Origin: CAG-698 sp964385755
Lineage (GTDB): Bacteria > Bacillota_I > Bacilli_A > ML615J-28 > CAG-698
Reading direction: 5' to 3'
Length of the DNA: 64,000 bases
Assembly (NCBI GenBank): GCA_964385755.1
Contig: CAYLPZ010000005.1
Coordinates: 1-64,000, forward strand
Shown: positions 1 through 9,458 of the stretch, piece after piece
Numbering within the stretch: the stretch's first letter is position 1
How the letters are laid out: each line of letters opens with the position of its first letter
Made by a program: the position numbers and the translations under genes
Notes under the pieces: model-generated
What the model was told of the DNA's origin: nothing
Database searches by the model: none
The model's input: only the letters and a program-made list of their open reading frames with translations

Positions 1-56
1 ATATCACAAGAATTTTTGACAGATGGCAAAATCACAAAAATTTTTGCTAGAGCTAA

Positions 57-90
57 AATAAAAAAGTCAGGATTACTGACTCTTTTTTAT
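57..90. terminator. Bidirectional terminator at the coaD 3' end
   Basis: Six-base arms AGTCAG (65-70) and CTGACT (76-81) with a 5-base loop, an A-run on the left and a T-run on the right, so it can work in both directions. The coaD stop codon (73-75) lies in the loop and stem, so translation ends inside the terminator. Confidence 0.7.
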
Positions 91-561
91 TCCTTGTGTA
101 ATAAATGAAACAAGTTCTTTTGGCACATAATTTGATATATCACTATCAAACTTAACTAACTCTTTAATAGATGAACTAGATAGGAAAAGATTATCTGTCG
201 AAGGGAATAGAATAAAAGTATCAATGTCCCTATCAATTGATCTATTAAATTGAAAAAGAGTTATCTCATTTTCGTAATCTTGCGTATTTCTTAACCCTCT
301 TATGATAACATCAGCATTATGTTTTTTCGCAAAGTTTAGTACTAATCCATCGTCACTAGTTACTTCAATATTTGTTAGATTTTTTGTTGCTTCTTTAATC
401 ATCCACACTCTGTCTTCTGGTTTAAAACAATAGTTTTTAACAGGATTGACAGAAACTACTACATATAACTTATCAAATATTTTACTTGCACGATTTATTA
501 TATCAATATGTCCATTTGATACAGGATCAAATGAGCCAGGATAAACTGCAATTTTGTTCAT
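73..561 (-). CDS. coaD: Phosphopantetheine adenylyltransferase (CoaD)
   Basis: Transfers AMP from ATP to 4'-phosphopantetheine to give dephospho-CoA, the fourth step of CoA biosynthesis, in the cytosol. The 162-residue length is typical of the family. The N-terminus carries the nucleotidyltransferase signature PGSFDPVSNGHIDI (residues 9-22; xxGH type). RGLRNTQDYENE lies near residue 90, and the SSSSIKEL segment near residue 130 corresponds to the ISSTxVR motif. A GAGGTG ribosome-binding site sits 6-7 bases upstream of the ATG on the minus strand. It is a single gene diverging from the ABC-like gene at 672. The usual neighbour rsmD is not in view. Identification is secure from motifs and length. 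Confidence 0.96.
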   Translation of the reverse strand: MNKIAVYPGSFDPVSNGHIDIINRASKIFDKLYVVVSVNPVKNYCFKPEDRVWMIKEATKNLTNIEVTSDDGLVLNFAKKHNADVIIRGLRNTQDYENEITLFQFNRSIDRDIDTFILFPSTDNLFLSSSSIKELVKFDSDISNYVPKELVSFITQGIKKSQ

Positions 562-613
562 GTTTTCACCTCAAAATTATTATAGCACAATAAAAGCTAT
601 AACACAATTTTTC

Positions 614-642
614 TTTACATTTTTGTCATTTTGTTGTATTAT
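614..642 (+). promoter_or_regulatory. Sigma-A type promoter for the ABC-like/gltX operon
   Basis: TTTACA (614-619), 17 bases, TATTAT (637-642). An overlapping TATAAT at 640-645 is an alternative -10. It lies just upstream of an AGAAGGG ribosome-binding site at 652-658. Confidence 0.5.
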
Positions 643-671
643 AATAGATATAGAAGGGATTTTTTTTGCTT

Positions 672-2465
672 ATGAAAAATACAGAAAATTCAAAAAATTG
701 TATTCATATATTTTTGTCCCAAACAAAGGATTTAATATTTTTTGTCCTTTCTAGTTTTGGAATGTCTTTATCAATTATAGCAATTTTAATAGATATCAAA
801 ATGTTTGTTGAACAACTAACAAAAGAAAATTATAAAATAAGTCCATATACATTATTTTTCCTATTATTCTGTGCAATAGGAATTGGTTTTTATTTCTTAA
901 AGGAAATTTCAAGGAGCAGTATTAAGTCTAATATAAGAAACAAGCTTTTGAAAGAAGCTTATATAGGAATGATTAATGGAGAAATTACTGCTATTACCGA
1001 TTATAATACTAAAGAGAGTGTAAATTGTTTAGTTGAAGACTGTGAAAAAATAAGCGATTATTATTTTGGTGATAATATCTTGCAGATAATCTCAAAAGTT
1101 ATTTATGCTTTTTCTTTCTTAGTATTCGCAATTATTATTCAACCAATTCTCGGATTGATATTATTTCTTTTAGTACCATTCTATGTAATTGCTGATAAAG
1201 CCGTCAGCATTGCTTCTAGTGCTTTAAGAAAACCAGTTGATGATAGCATAGAGGTTAATACAAAAAAAGTTAAAACTGATTATAAATTAATAAGTGATAT
1301 AAAACTTAAAAATGGTACTGAACTTGAAAAAGAAGTATTCATTGGTGACTTACAAGATTATAAGAAAAATAAAACTAATTTTGATGTTATAAATATTGTG
1401 AACACAAAAGTCTTACAATGCATTTTTATGGTTTTATACTTAGCTATTACTATTGGGTTAGGTGGTGTATTATACACATCAGCTCGTTATAATATTGGAA
1501 TAGGAGTTTTCATTGTACTTGGATTTATTTCACCAACAATCTTTATTCTTACAAAAAGTATTATGTCCTATAAATTTAATAAATCAATTATTGAAGAGAA
1601 TGCTACAAGAATTTATTCATTAATTGATTTACATACAGAAATTAGATCTGAGCCAGTTACATCATTTGAAGATATTAATGGTTTACGATTAAATGAAGTA
1701 AGTTATTTCATTGATAAAACGCCAATACTTAATGATATTTCATTTGAGGTTAAAAAATCTGATAGCTTAGGTATATATATTAACGATAAGAAAACAAAAG
1801 ATGTTTTGTTTAGTTTACTAACAAAGTTTGAACGACCTGATAAGGGTGAAATTCAAATGAACAGTTGCAATTATGCGAAAATACAAATTTCACTTTTGCG
1901 TTCTGTGATATCTACAATAACTGATAATAATCAACTTTTTGATATTTCAATTCAAGATAATATTATTTATCCAAAAGAATTTAATGAATATTTATATAAT
2001 GATGCATTAAATAAAAGCGGATTAAAAAATATTGTTTCACAATTGCCAAACAAAGATCAAACAAAAATGAGTGATGAAGCGTTAATTCATCTTCCAAATT
2101 ACCAAGAAATAGTTAATCGAATTATCTTTGCAAATTGTTTTTATAAGGACTCAAAAGTATATCTTTTTTGCGATGCAACAGCTGACTTTGATTTTTCAAC
2201 CGAATTAGAACTATTTAATGAAGTTGCGAAAATGAAGAATAAAATAGTTTTAGTAATTACAGATAAACCATATCTATTAAAATGTTTCCATAATGTATTA
2301 ATAATCCAAGATGGTAAAATAGTAGAATCAGGTACTTATGATGAACTAGCATCAAATAAAGAATCAATTTTATCAACATTAAATAAAAAATATCCTGTGG
2401 AGATAAAAGGAATTAAGAAAACAAAAATGTCACAAAGCGGACAAAAACGTAGAATAGAACTATAA
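672..2465 (+). CDS. ABC exporter-like membrane protein with degenerate ATPase domain
   Basis: About 597 residues with the layout of a half-size ABC exporter: an N-terminal membrane domain (hydrophobic segments near residues 15-45, 60-80, 125-170 and 245-300) and a C-terminal nucleotide-binding-like domain from about residue 335. The fold landmarks are recognisable but the catalytic motifs are not. The Walker A position reads LGIYINDKKTKD (about 367) with no GxxGxGKS/T. The LSGGQ position reads LPNYQ (about 473). Walker B reads VYLFCDATADFD with Ala for the catalytic Glu. The H-loop reads VITDKPY with Asp for His. The closing part (QDGKIVESGTYDEL) is normal for the family. ATP hydrolysis is therefore unlikely (inference), and the role is unknown. 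A TTG at 666 has better spacing from AGAAGGG than the ATG at 672, so the start may be six bases earlier. It is first in an operon with gltX. Confidence 0.8.
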   Translation: MKNTENSKNCIHIFLSQTKDLIFFVLSSFGMSLSIIAILIDIKMFVEQLTKENYKISPYTLFFLLFCAIGIGFYFLKEISRSSIKSNIRNKLLKEAYIGMINGEITAITDYNTKESVNCLVEDCEKISDYYFGDNILQIISKVIYAFSFLVFAIIIQPILGLILFLLVPFYVIADKAVSIASSALRKPVDDSIEVNTKKVKTDYKLISDIKLKNGTELEKEVFIGDLQDYKKNKTNFDVINIVNTKVLQCIFMVLYLAITIGLGGVLYTSARYNIGIGVFIVLGFISPTIFILTKSIMSYKFNKSIIEENATRIYSLIDLHTEIRSEPVTSFEDINGLRLNEVSYFIDKTPILNDISFEVKKSDSLGIYINDKKTKDVLFSLLTKFERPDKGEIQMNSCNYAKIQISLLRSVISTITDNNQLFDISIQDNIIYPKEFNEYLYNDALNKSGLKNIVSQLPNKDQTKMSDEALIHLPNYQEIVNRIIFANCFYKDSKVYLFCDATADFDFSTELELFNEVAKMKNKIVLVITDKPYLLKCFHNVLIIQDGKIVESGTYDELASNKESILSTLNKKYPVEIKGIKKTKMSQSGQKRRIEL

Positions 2466-2503
2466 ATAATTAAAATATATTAAAAAGAAGGAAAGTGAAC
2501 AAA

Positions 2504-3949
2504 ATGAATGATAATAAAAAAGTAAGGACTAGATTTGCACCAAGTCCAACAGGTTTCATGCATATAGGAAATCTTCGTACTGCACTATATGCATATTTAT
2601 ATGCAAAACAAAATAATGGTGACTTTATTCTTCGAATTGAGGATACAGACCTAGAAAGATTTGTTCCTGGTGCAATTGATGTTATTTATAATACATTAAA
2701 AGAAGCAAAGATGACAATCGATGAAGGACCAAACCAAGGTGGTAATTATGGACCATATGTTCAAACTGAGCGTAAAGAAATATATCAAGAATATGCGAAA
2801 AAGTTAGTTGAAACTGGACATGCGTATTACTGTTTTTGTGACAAAGAAAGACTTGATACACTTATAAATAGTCAAGGAATTAAACGCTATGATAAACATT
2901 GCTTGCATTTACCAAAAGAAGAAGTTGAAATGCGTTTAGCTCGTGGTGATAGTTATGTTATTCGTCAAAATATGCCAACAGAGGGTGTAAGTGAATTTGA
3001 TGATTTAGTATTTGGTCATGTTACTATTCCAAATAATGAACTTGAAGATCAAGTATTACTAAAGTCTGATGGCCTTCCAACATATAATTTCGCAAATGTA
3101 ATAGATGACCATCTAATGGAAATAAGTCATGTAATGCGTGGTAATGAGTATTTAAGTAGTACTCCAAAATATAATTTATTATATGATGCATTTGGTTGGG
3201 AACATCCTAAATATATTCACTTAACACCAATTATGAAAGATGCGCAAAGAAAATTAAGTAAACGTTATGGTGATGCAAACTTTGAAGACTTTATGGCGAA
3301 AGGTTATTTACCTGAAGCAGTAATTAACTACATTGCTCTTCTTGGTTGGAGTCCAAAAGGTGAACAAGAAAAATTTACAATGGATGAGTTAATTGAAAAA
3401 TTTAGTGTTGATGGTTTAAGTAAATCTTCAAGTATTTTTGATGAAGACAAGATGAGATGGCTAAATGGTGAGTACATTAAAGAACTACCATTCGATGTAT
3501 TTATGAAACATGCAACTCCTTTCTTTGAAAAATCAGTTGCCAGAGGAAAATATGACTATGAAAAATTTGGAAAACTATTACAATCACGTATTGAAATTTT
3601 TTCTGAAATTCCTGAAAAAGTAGCATTTATCGAAGATTTTAAAGAGATTACTGAAGATCAATATTATAATAAAAAACTTAAAATTGATAGTAATGTTGCT
3701 TTAAGAGTTTTGGAAGATGTTATGCCTAAGCTTGAAGAAATTGATTTTACTGAAGAAAACCTTCATGATGTTATTGTAAAAAGTGCTGAACGTTTAGAAC
3801 TAAAGTCTGGTGTTGTATACACAGTTTTACGTGTTGCATTAACTAGTTACAATGTAACTCCAGGTGGTTCAGTTGAAATGGCTGATATCTTAGGTAAAGA
3901 AGAATCTTTAAGAAGACTTAATGAAAGCTTAAAATGGCTTAGAAAATAA
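2504..3949 (+). CDS. gltX: Glutamyl-tRNA synthetase
   Basis: Class I aminoacyl-tRNA synthetase that charges tRNA-Glu with glutamate. About 481 residues, normal for the family. The HIGH motif appears as SPTGFMHIGNL near residue 17 and the KMSKS motif as RKLSKRYGD near residue 250. A Cys cluster (CFC, later C) between about residues 105 and 135 resembles the zinc-binding insert of some GluRS enzymes. The helical anticodon-binding domain follows. I chose the ATG at 2504 because AGAAGGA (2487-2493) is about 10 bases upstream; the in-frame GTG at 2495 is too close to it. It sits 38 bases after the ABC-like gene and 25 bases before tldD, probably in one transcript. Whether it also charges tRNA-Gln cannot be judged here. 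Confidence 0.95.
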   Translation: MNDNKKVRTRFAPSPTGFMHIGNLRTALYAYLYAKQNNGDFILRIEDTDLERFVPGAIDVIYNTLKEAKMTIDEGPNQGGNYGPYVQTERKEIYQEYAKKLVETGHAYYCFCDKERLDTLINSQGIKRYDKHCLHLPKEEVEMRLARGDSYVIRQNMPTEGVSEFDDLVFGHVTIPNNELEDQVLLKSDGLPTYNFANVIDDHLMEISHVMRGNEYLSSTPKYNLLYDAFGWEHPKYIHLTPIMKDAQRKLSKRYGDANFEDFMAKGYLPEAVINYIALLGWSPKGEQEKFTMDELIEKFSVDGLSKSSSIFDEDKMRWLNGEYIKELPFDVFMKHATPFFEKSVARGKYDYEKFGKLLQSRIEIFSEIPEKVAFIEDFKEITEDQYYNKKLKIDSNVALRVLEDVMPKLEEIDFTEENLHDVIVKSAERLELKSGVVYTVLRVALTSYNVTPGGSVEMADILGKEESLRRLNESLKWLRK

Positions 3950-3974
3950 AAATAGTAAAAAAAGGATATAAAAG

Positions 3975-5369
3975 ATGAAATTATTAGAAAAAGATATAGC
4001 AAAAAAGGTTTTAAATGCGGGGTTATCTACAGGTGCAACTTTTTGTGAAATATTTGTTGAACATACTGTTTCTAATATTCTTGCGATGTCAAATGAAGGA
4101 TTAGGACAAACACATACAAATATTAATCATGGAGCATCAATTCGTATTTTAAATGGTACAAATGAGGTATTTGGTTACACAAATGATGTTACTGAAAAGT
4201 CATTAACAAAGCTTGCATTAAAACTTGCTTCAGGAATAAATAATGAAGAAAAAATCACATGCAAAGAATTTAAAGAAACAGTACCACATCAAATATTATC
4301 TCCAAAGGTTAAACCTTGCGAAGTAAATAATCAAAAGAAAATAGAAATAATTACTAAGATTCATAAAGCAATTAAAGAATATAGCCCAGAAATAGTACAA
4401 GCTATGGCAAACATTAGCGATACAGATAAAAATGTAACAATCGCTAACTCAAATGGAACATTTGTGGAAGATTATCGTTCTAACATTAGAGCATTTGGTG
4501 TTGCGGTGGCAGCACATGAAGGTTGCATGCAAACAATTTCTGATTCAATGGGCTTAAATGGTGGATATGAATTTTTTGACAATCAAGATTTTGAAGATTT
4601 TGGTAAAAAAATTGCATCTGCTGCTGTTACAATGGCACACGCTGAAGAAATGACAGGTGGAAAGATGACTGTTGTTGTTCATAATGCATTTGGCGGTGTT
4701 TTATTACATGAAGCATGTGTTCATAGTTTAGAAGCAACTGCAATTGCAAAGGGTGCATCAGTTTTCTGTAATAAACTTGGCACGCAAATTGCAAGTTCAA
4801 TTGTTACCGCAATAGATGATGGTACTAGAGAAAATCAATGGGGATCACTAAACTATGACGATGAAGGAAATCCAACACAAAAGAACATCTTAATTGAAAA
4901 TGGTATTTTAAAATCATATTTAGTTGACTATCGTAACTCTTTAATTATGAATCATCCAATTACTGGTTCAGGTAGAAGACAAGATTATACATTCTCTCCT
5001 ACTTCAAGAATGACAAATACATTCTTTGCACCAGGAAAAGATAAATTTGAAGATATTATTAAAGATACAAAATATGGTCTATTTGCAAAGAAGATGGGTG
5101 GTGGAAGTGTTAATCCATCTACTGGTGAATTTAACTTTGCGGTTAGTGAAGGTTATCTAATTGAAGATGGTAAGATTACTAAACCAGTACGTGGAGCTAC
5201 TTTAGTAGGAAGTGGTTCTGAAGTACTTATGAACATAGATCGTATTTCTGATAACTTAGAATTTGGCCATGGTGTATGTGGATCATTAAGTGGATCTGTT
5301 CCTACAGATGTTGGTCAACCAACAATACGTGTTCAAAATATTACAGTTGGTGGAAGGAGCAGTAAATAA
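3975..5369 (+). CDS. tldD: TldD metalloprotease subunit
   Basis: Catalytic subunit of the TldD/TldE heterodimer, a zinc protease that unfolds and threads peptides into a closed chamber. In enterobacteria it matures microcin B17 and degrades CcdA. The signature HExxxH is present as LLHEACVHSLEA (about residues 244-255), and the late Cys in GVCGSLSGSVP (about 435) matches the family's third zinc ligand region. At 464 residues it is full length. An AAAAGGA ribosome-binding site lies upstream. The stop overlaps the ATG of tldE by one base, as expected for subunits made in equal amounts. No ribosomally synthesised peptide precursor was noticed nearby, so the substrate here is unknown. Confidence 0.92.
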   Translation: MKLLEKDIAKKVLNAGLSTGATFCEIFVEHTVSNILAMSNEGLGQTHTNINHGASIRILNGTNEVFGYTNDVTEKSLTKLALKLASGINNEEKITCKEFKETVPHQILSPKVKPCEVNNQKKIEIITKIHKAIKEYSPEIVQAMANISDTDKNVTIANSNGTFVEDYRSNIRAFGVAVAAHEGCMQTISDSMGLNGGYEFFDNQDFEDFGKKIASAAVTMAHAEEMTGGKMTVVVHNAFGGVLLHEACVHSLEATAIAKGASVFCNKLGTQIASSIVTAIDDGTRENQWGSLNYDDEGNPTQKNILIENGILKSYLVDYRNSLIMNHPITGSGRRQDYTFSPTSRMTNTFFAPGKDKFEDIIKDTKYGLFAKKMGGGSVNPSTGEFNFAVSEGYLIEDGKITKPVRGATLVGSGSEVLMNIDRISDNLEFGHGVCGSLSGSVPTDVGQPTIRVQNITVGGRSSK

Positions 5370-6697
5370 TGTTACAAAAAATTATCGCTAGAGCTAAAGA
5401 ATTTGGATTTGATGATATTGAAATAATTGTATCTTCTTCCGAAGAAACTAGAATTTCTGTGTTCAAAGGTAATGTGGAATCTAATTTCTCAGGGTCTGAG
5501 GAATCTACAACATTAAAAGGATTTATTAATAACAAAGCTGCTACTTTACGTTTTCAAAAGAATTCTGCAGATTTAACTGATGAGGAAATTGATAATCTTT
5601 TAGAAAAATTAAAAGAAAATGTTCTTGCAATAACAACAAAAGAAGAGGCAGTATTATTTTCTGGCTCTGATAATTATCCTGTTATTGAAAAGAAAGAATC
5701 AAATTTTGATAAAGTAAGTACACAAGAAAAAATTAATTTGCTTCTTGATTTAGAGAAAAAAGGATATGCAGTTTCAGAGAAAGTAGAACTAATCGATTAT
5801 TTACGTTACAACGAAGAAAAAACAACAATGAAGATTGTAAATTCTAAAGGCTTAAACCTTGCAAAAGAAAACGAAATTGGTGTTGTAGTTTTTGGTTGCG
5901 TTTGTGGCGAAAAAGACAATCCTAACAAACAAAATGGTTTTGCTGTAAAAGCAGTAAATAATTATAATGATTTTGACGTTGATAAGATTTATAAAAAAGG
6001 TACTACTAATGGATTAAGTATGATTGGTGCTACTCAAATTCCTACTGGAAATTATAAAGTTATCATTGAAAAAGATTGTATGATAGATTTATTATCAGGA
6101 TTCTTCTCAATGTTTTCTGGTGAATCAGTTTTAAGAAAAATTACTGGTTTAATTGGTAAAGAAAACGAAAAAATTATGAGTGAGAAAATCAGTATTGTTG
6201 ATAATCCATTAAAAGAAGATGCATTAATTCGTGAGCCATTTGATGCTGAAGGTGTTGCAACTTTCAAAAAAGATGTTGTAAGAAATGGTGTATTTAAAGG
6301 CTTCTTACATAATCTTAAAACCGCAAAAGCATTAGGTTCTACAACAACAGGTAATGCTTCAGCTAGTGGTGTTCGTGCAATGAACTTCCATATCGAAAAT
6401 GGAGATACATCACTTGACGATATGATTAAAGAAATGGATGAAGGTTTATTAATTACTGATTTAGCTGGCTTACATGCTAGTTTAAATGCAATAAGTGGTG
6501 ACTTCTCCGGCCAAGCATCAGGATATTATATTAAAGATGGCAAAAAAGTTCATCCTGTATGTTTAGTTGTTGTTGCTGGAAACTTCTTAAAGATGATGAG
6601 TGATGTTGAAAAAATTGGTAATGATTTAGAAGTATCATATAGTGGATTTGGCTCACCTTCAATTCAATTTGGTAAACTACCAGTTTCAGGTAAGTAA
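5369..6697 (+). CDS. tldE: TldE (PmbA) metalloprotease partner subunit
   Basis: Partner of TldD. The family keeps the fold but lacks the HExxxH zinc site, and none is present in these 442 residues. The N-terminal half has the usual opening on irregular repeats of charged and small residues (EIIVSSSEETRISVFKG), and the C-terminal half carries a conserved glycine-rich barrel with ASGVRAMNFHIENG and DFSGQASGYYI (about residues 340-390). Its ATG overlaps the tldD stop, with GGAAGGAG (5352-5359) inside tldD as ribosome-binding site. The helicase gene starts two bases after its stop, so translational coupling is likely. Confidence 0.9.
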   Translation: MLQKIIARAKEFGFDDIEIIVSSSEETRISVFKGNVESNFSGSEESTTLKGFINNKAATLRFQKNSADLTDEEIDNLLEKLKENVLAITTKEEAVLFSGSDNYPVIEKKESNFDKVSTQEKINLLLDLEKKGYAVSEKVELIDYLRYNEEKTTMKIVNSKGLNLAKENEIGVVVFGCVCGEKDNPNKQNGFAVKAVNNYNDFDVDKIYKKGTTNGLSMIGATQIPTGNYKVIIEKDCMIDLLSGFFSMFSGESVLRKITGLIGKENEKIMSEKISIVDNPLKEDALIREPFDAEGVATFKKDVVRNGVFKGFLHNLKTAKALGSTTTGNASASGVRAMNFHIENGDTSLDDMIKEMDEGLLITDLAGLHASLNAISGDFSGQASGYYIKDGKKVHPVCLVVVAGNFLKMMSDVEKIGNDLEVSYSGFGSPSIQFGKLPVSGK

Positions 6698-6699
6698 CA

Positions 6700-8391
6700 A
6701 TGAATTTTACTGACTTAGAATTAATAAAACCAATACTTGATGCTATTAATGAAAAAAAGTTTACAAATATGACTGAAATCCAGGAAAAAGTTCTTCCATA
6801 TGCCATGACAGGATCTGACCTCATTGGGCAGGCTCCAACAGGTACTGGAAAAACTTTAGCCTTTACAATTCCAATGCTTACAAACATTAAAGAAGAACTT
6901 CGTGCTTGTCAAGCTTTGGTTATTGCACCAACGCGTGAACTTGCTTTACAAATAACTGGAGACATTAATGAGATTAGTATGTTTATGGATGTTAAAGCTG
7001 TTACGCTTTATGGTGGTGAAGAAATTCAAAAGCAGATTACTGCGCTTAAGAAAAGACCACAAATAGTTGTTGCAACTCCTGGAAGACTTCTTGATCATAT
7101 TAAAAGAAAAACTGTTCGTTTAGATCATGTTAATATGGTCGTTCTTGATGAAGCTGATGAAATGTTAAATATGGGTTTTAGAGAAGATATAGATGCAATA
7201 CTTGAGAATGTTCCTGATCATCAAACAATGCTTTTCTCAGCGACTTTCTCACCTGAGATAGAAGAAATTGCTAGAAAGTATATGAAAACTCCAAAGAAAA
7301 TCAATGTAAATCATGGAAGTTTAACTGTCGAACGTATTACACAAAAATATGTACTTTGCCAAGAACAAGATAAAATTGAAGTCATTGCTCGCATAATTGA
7401 ACTAAATGAATATAAAATAGTAATGATTTTTTGTAATACTAAACGTGGCGTTGATGATGTTACTAGTTCATTACTTACAAGAGGATTCTTTGCGGAGGCA
7501 CTTCATGGTGATATGAAACAAATGCAAAGAGATAGAGTTATGCAACGTTTTCGTGAAGGAACTATTAATATATTAGTTGCTAGTGATGTCGCCGCAAGAG
7601 GCCTTGATATTGATAATGTTGATGTAGTGTTTAATTATGACTTACCAACTGATGAAGAGTATTATGTTCATCGTATTGGAAGAACTGGCAGAGCTTCAAA
7701 CGATGGTTTATCAATAAGTTTAGTAACTGTTAAAGAAAAGTATCAATTACGTAATATTATCAAGTATACGAAAGCTAAAATAGAAGAGATTAAAGTACCA
7801 AGTTTAGATAAAGTAATTAAGCTTAGAACAAAAAGATTATTAAATAGAGCATTAGAAATAGCTTCAGAAAATAATAATTTCGAAGATACTACTTACGAAA
7901 ATAATAAATATATGAGTATTGTAGAAAAGCAAATTGAAAAGTACGAAGATGCACCTAAAGATATGCTTATCAAGGGTTTACTTTCAATTATTATAAATGC
8001 AGAGAGTAGAAACAAAGAAATAGAAGAAGTAAAAGAAGTAATTGAAAGAAGACAAGCAAAAAACAGTAATGGTGGCGTAAGAATGTTTATAACACTTGGA
8101 AAACGTGATGACATCAAAGTGTATACAATAACTGATATGCTTGTTAAAAGTACTAATCTAACAAATGCAAATATTAATAATGTTTCTATTTGTGATAAAT
8201 TCTCATTCTTTGAAGTTCCTGATGAATATGTTGATGAAGTGTTGTCTTTAAATGGTCATATTCGCCACAAAGGTAAGAAAGTAAGTATCGAAATTACTAA
8301 AAATCCTAAAATGGGAAAACAAGAAGAAAAGACTTCATATAACGGAAAAGAAGAACTTAGAAAAAGGAGTAAATCTAAAAAACGAAAATAA
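6700..8391 (+). CDS. DEAD-box RNA helicase with DbpA-like RNA-binding domain
   Basis: ATP-dependent RNA helicase, 563 residues. The motifs run in order: Q motif near TEIQEKVLP, Walker A APTGTGKT (about 45-52), PTRELA, TPGR, DEAD in VVLDEADEMLNMGF (about 150), SAT in LFSATFS, ARGLDI, and HRIGRTGR near 325. After the two RecA-like domains, residues about 465-540 resemble the RRM-like DbpA C-terminal domain that targets 23S rRNA in DbpA/YxiN. A lysine/arginine-rich tail ends the protein. A role in ribosome assembly or cold-sensitive RNA folding is inferred from family knowledge. It is last in the operon and is followed by a clear terminator. CshA/DeaD-type naming is an alternative; the C-terminal domain favours DbpA. 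Confidence 0.9.
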   Translation: MNFTDLELIKPILDAINEKKFTNMTEIQEKVLPYAMTGSDLIGQAPTGTGKTLAFTIPMLTNIKEELRACQALVIAPTRELALQITGDINEISMFMDVKAVTLYGGEEIQKQITALKKRPQIVVATPGRLLDHIKRKTVRLDHVNMVVLDEADEMLNMGFREDIDAILENVPDHQTMLFSATFSPEIEEIARKYMKTPKKINVNHGSLTVERITQKYVLCQEQDKIEVIARIIELNEYKIVMIFCNTKRGVDDVTSSLLTRGFFAEALHGDMKQMQRDRVMQRFREGTINILVASDVAARGLDIDNVDVVFNYDLPTDEEYYVHRIGRTGRASNDGLSISLVTVKEKYQLRNIIKYTKAKIEEIKVPSLDKVIKLRTKRLLNRALEIASENNNFEDTTYENNKYMSIVEKQIEKYEDAPKDMLIKGLLSIIINAESRNKEIEEVKEVIERRQAKNSNGGVRMFITLGKRDDIKVYTITDMLVKSTNLTNANINNVSICDKFSFFEVPDEYVDEVLSLNGHIRHKGKKVSIEITKNPKMGKQEEKTSYNGKEELRKRSKSKKRK

Positions 8392-8420
8392 AATGTAGGA
8401 TTTGATTCCTACATTTTTTA
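8391..8420. terminator. Terminator between helicase and radical SAM genes
   Basis: Arms ATGTAGGA and TCCTACAT with a short loop, then a T-run; an A-run on the other side makes it usable by the converging gene as well. Confidence 0.8.
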
Positions 8421-9356
8421 TATGGATTTATTTATGTTACATCCTTGGGTAATATTATTAGCTTTCATATACTTGTCTAAATCGTTCATTACCACAAGCT
8501 TTTTAATGCTCCATTTTGGTTCAATTAATAATTCTAAAGGTGCATCACCATTAATACGGTGGATGACAATTTCTTTACGAAGATGTGATAGTTGTAAAGC
8601 AGTTATTTTAACATATTCTTCTTTAGTTAATACATGAAATTTTTCTTTTCGATAAAGCAAAGCAAGTTCAGTATTTTCTAAAATAAAAAGAGAATGAATT
8701 TTAACTCCTTGAATATCTAGGTTATTAAGATATTTAACTGTATTTATCATATCATCTTGTGTTTCATAAGGAAGACCATTAATAATATGTACAATCGTTT
8801 CAATGTTATATTTTCTAAGTAACATTACTGCTTTTTCAAATACATCAAGCTTATATCCACGATTAATCAACTTTGCGGTATCTTCGTTAGTTGTCTGCAA
8901 GCCTAATTCAATCCACACAGGTATTTTTTTATTTAAATCTCCTAGGTAGCTTACAATATCCTCACTTAAACAATCAGGCCTTGTTGCAATTGATAAGGCA
9001 ACGATTTTATCACTTAAGTTTATAGCTTCATTATAAAGTTTCTTAAGTTCAGAAAGAGGTTTATATGTATTCGTATTTGCTTGAAAATATGCGATATAAC
9101 CCGCTTCAGGCCACTTATGGTGAATTATCTTTGTAAGTGTAGAAAACTGTTCAGAAAGAGGTTTTCCACGTTTTCCGCCATAATCACCACTTCCTGATGG
9201 TGAACAAAAAATACAACCACGTGTACTGACTTTTCCATCACGATTAGGGCAAGTAAAGTTACCATTTAAAGCAACTTTAAAAACTTTTTGGTTAAATCGT
9301 TGTTTAAGATAATTATTTAATGTGAAATAATTATGTTGTTTATCTGTATATTCCAT
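8418..9356 (-). CDS. Radical SAM protein, YhcC/TIGR01212 family
   Basis: 312 residues. The N-terminus has the family's unusual iron-sulfur cysteine pattern: CPNRDG, then GCIFC eleven residues on (C-x11-C-x2-C, about residues 35-50), followed by GSGDYGGKRGKPL. This is the Elp3-like branch of radical SAM enzymes, which uses a [4Fe-4S] cluster and S-adenosylmethionine. VALSIATRPDCL and WIELGLQTTNEDTAKLINRGY match the SAM-binding barrel of the family. The physiological reaction of YhcC-type proteins is not established to my knowledge. The ATG has GAAGGAAGTG upstream. It converges on the helicase gene and shares its terminator. Confidence 0.88.
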   Translation of the reverse strand: MEYTDKQHNYFTLNNYLKQRFNQKVFKVALNGNFTCPNRDGKVSTRGCIFCSPSGSGDYGGKRGKPLSEQFSTLTKIIHHKWPEAGYIAYFQANTNTYKPLSELKKLYNEAINLSDKIVALSIATRPDCLSEDIVSYLGDLNKKIPVWIELGLQTTNEDTAKLINRGYKLDVFEKAVMLLRKYNIETIVHIINGLPYETQDDMINTVKYLNNLDIQGVKIHSLFILENTELALLYRKEKFHVLTKEEYVKITALQLSHLRKEIVIHRINGDAPLELLIEPKWSIKKLVVMNDLDKYMKANNITQGCNINKSI

Positions 9357-9458
9357 GTTTTCACTTCCTTCATCATTTTAGCATATTTATCTATTATTAG
9401 CAATTAAATCAGGTATTATTTAAATTAGTAATTACATATATTAAAATGAGTGATTTAA

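Noticed and set aside
1..108. Plus-strand open frame from the left edge, possibly the 3' end of a gene (product ending in GKITKIFARAK ...)
   Set aside because: It runs through the coaD terminator hairpin and 36 bases into coaD on the other strand, and no family is recognisable from so short a piece. A repeated ATCACAAxAATTTTTG makes the frame unreliable.
554..754. 66-codon ORF between coaD and the ABC-like gene
   Set aside because: It begins inside coaD on the opposite strand, covers the promoter and overlaps the next gene out of frame.
5369..6697. TldD/TldE as part of a peptide-antibiotic biosynthesis cluster
   Set aside because: No precursor peptide, cyclodehydratase or dedicated exporter was seen around them; the operon context is housekeeping.
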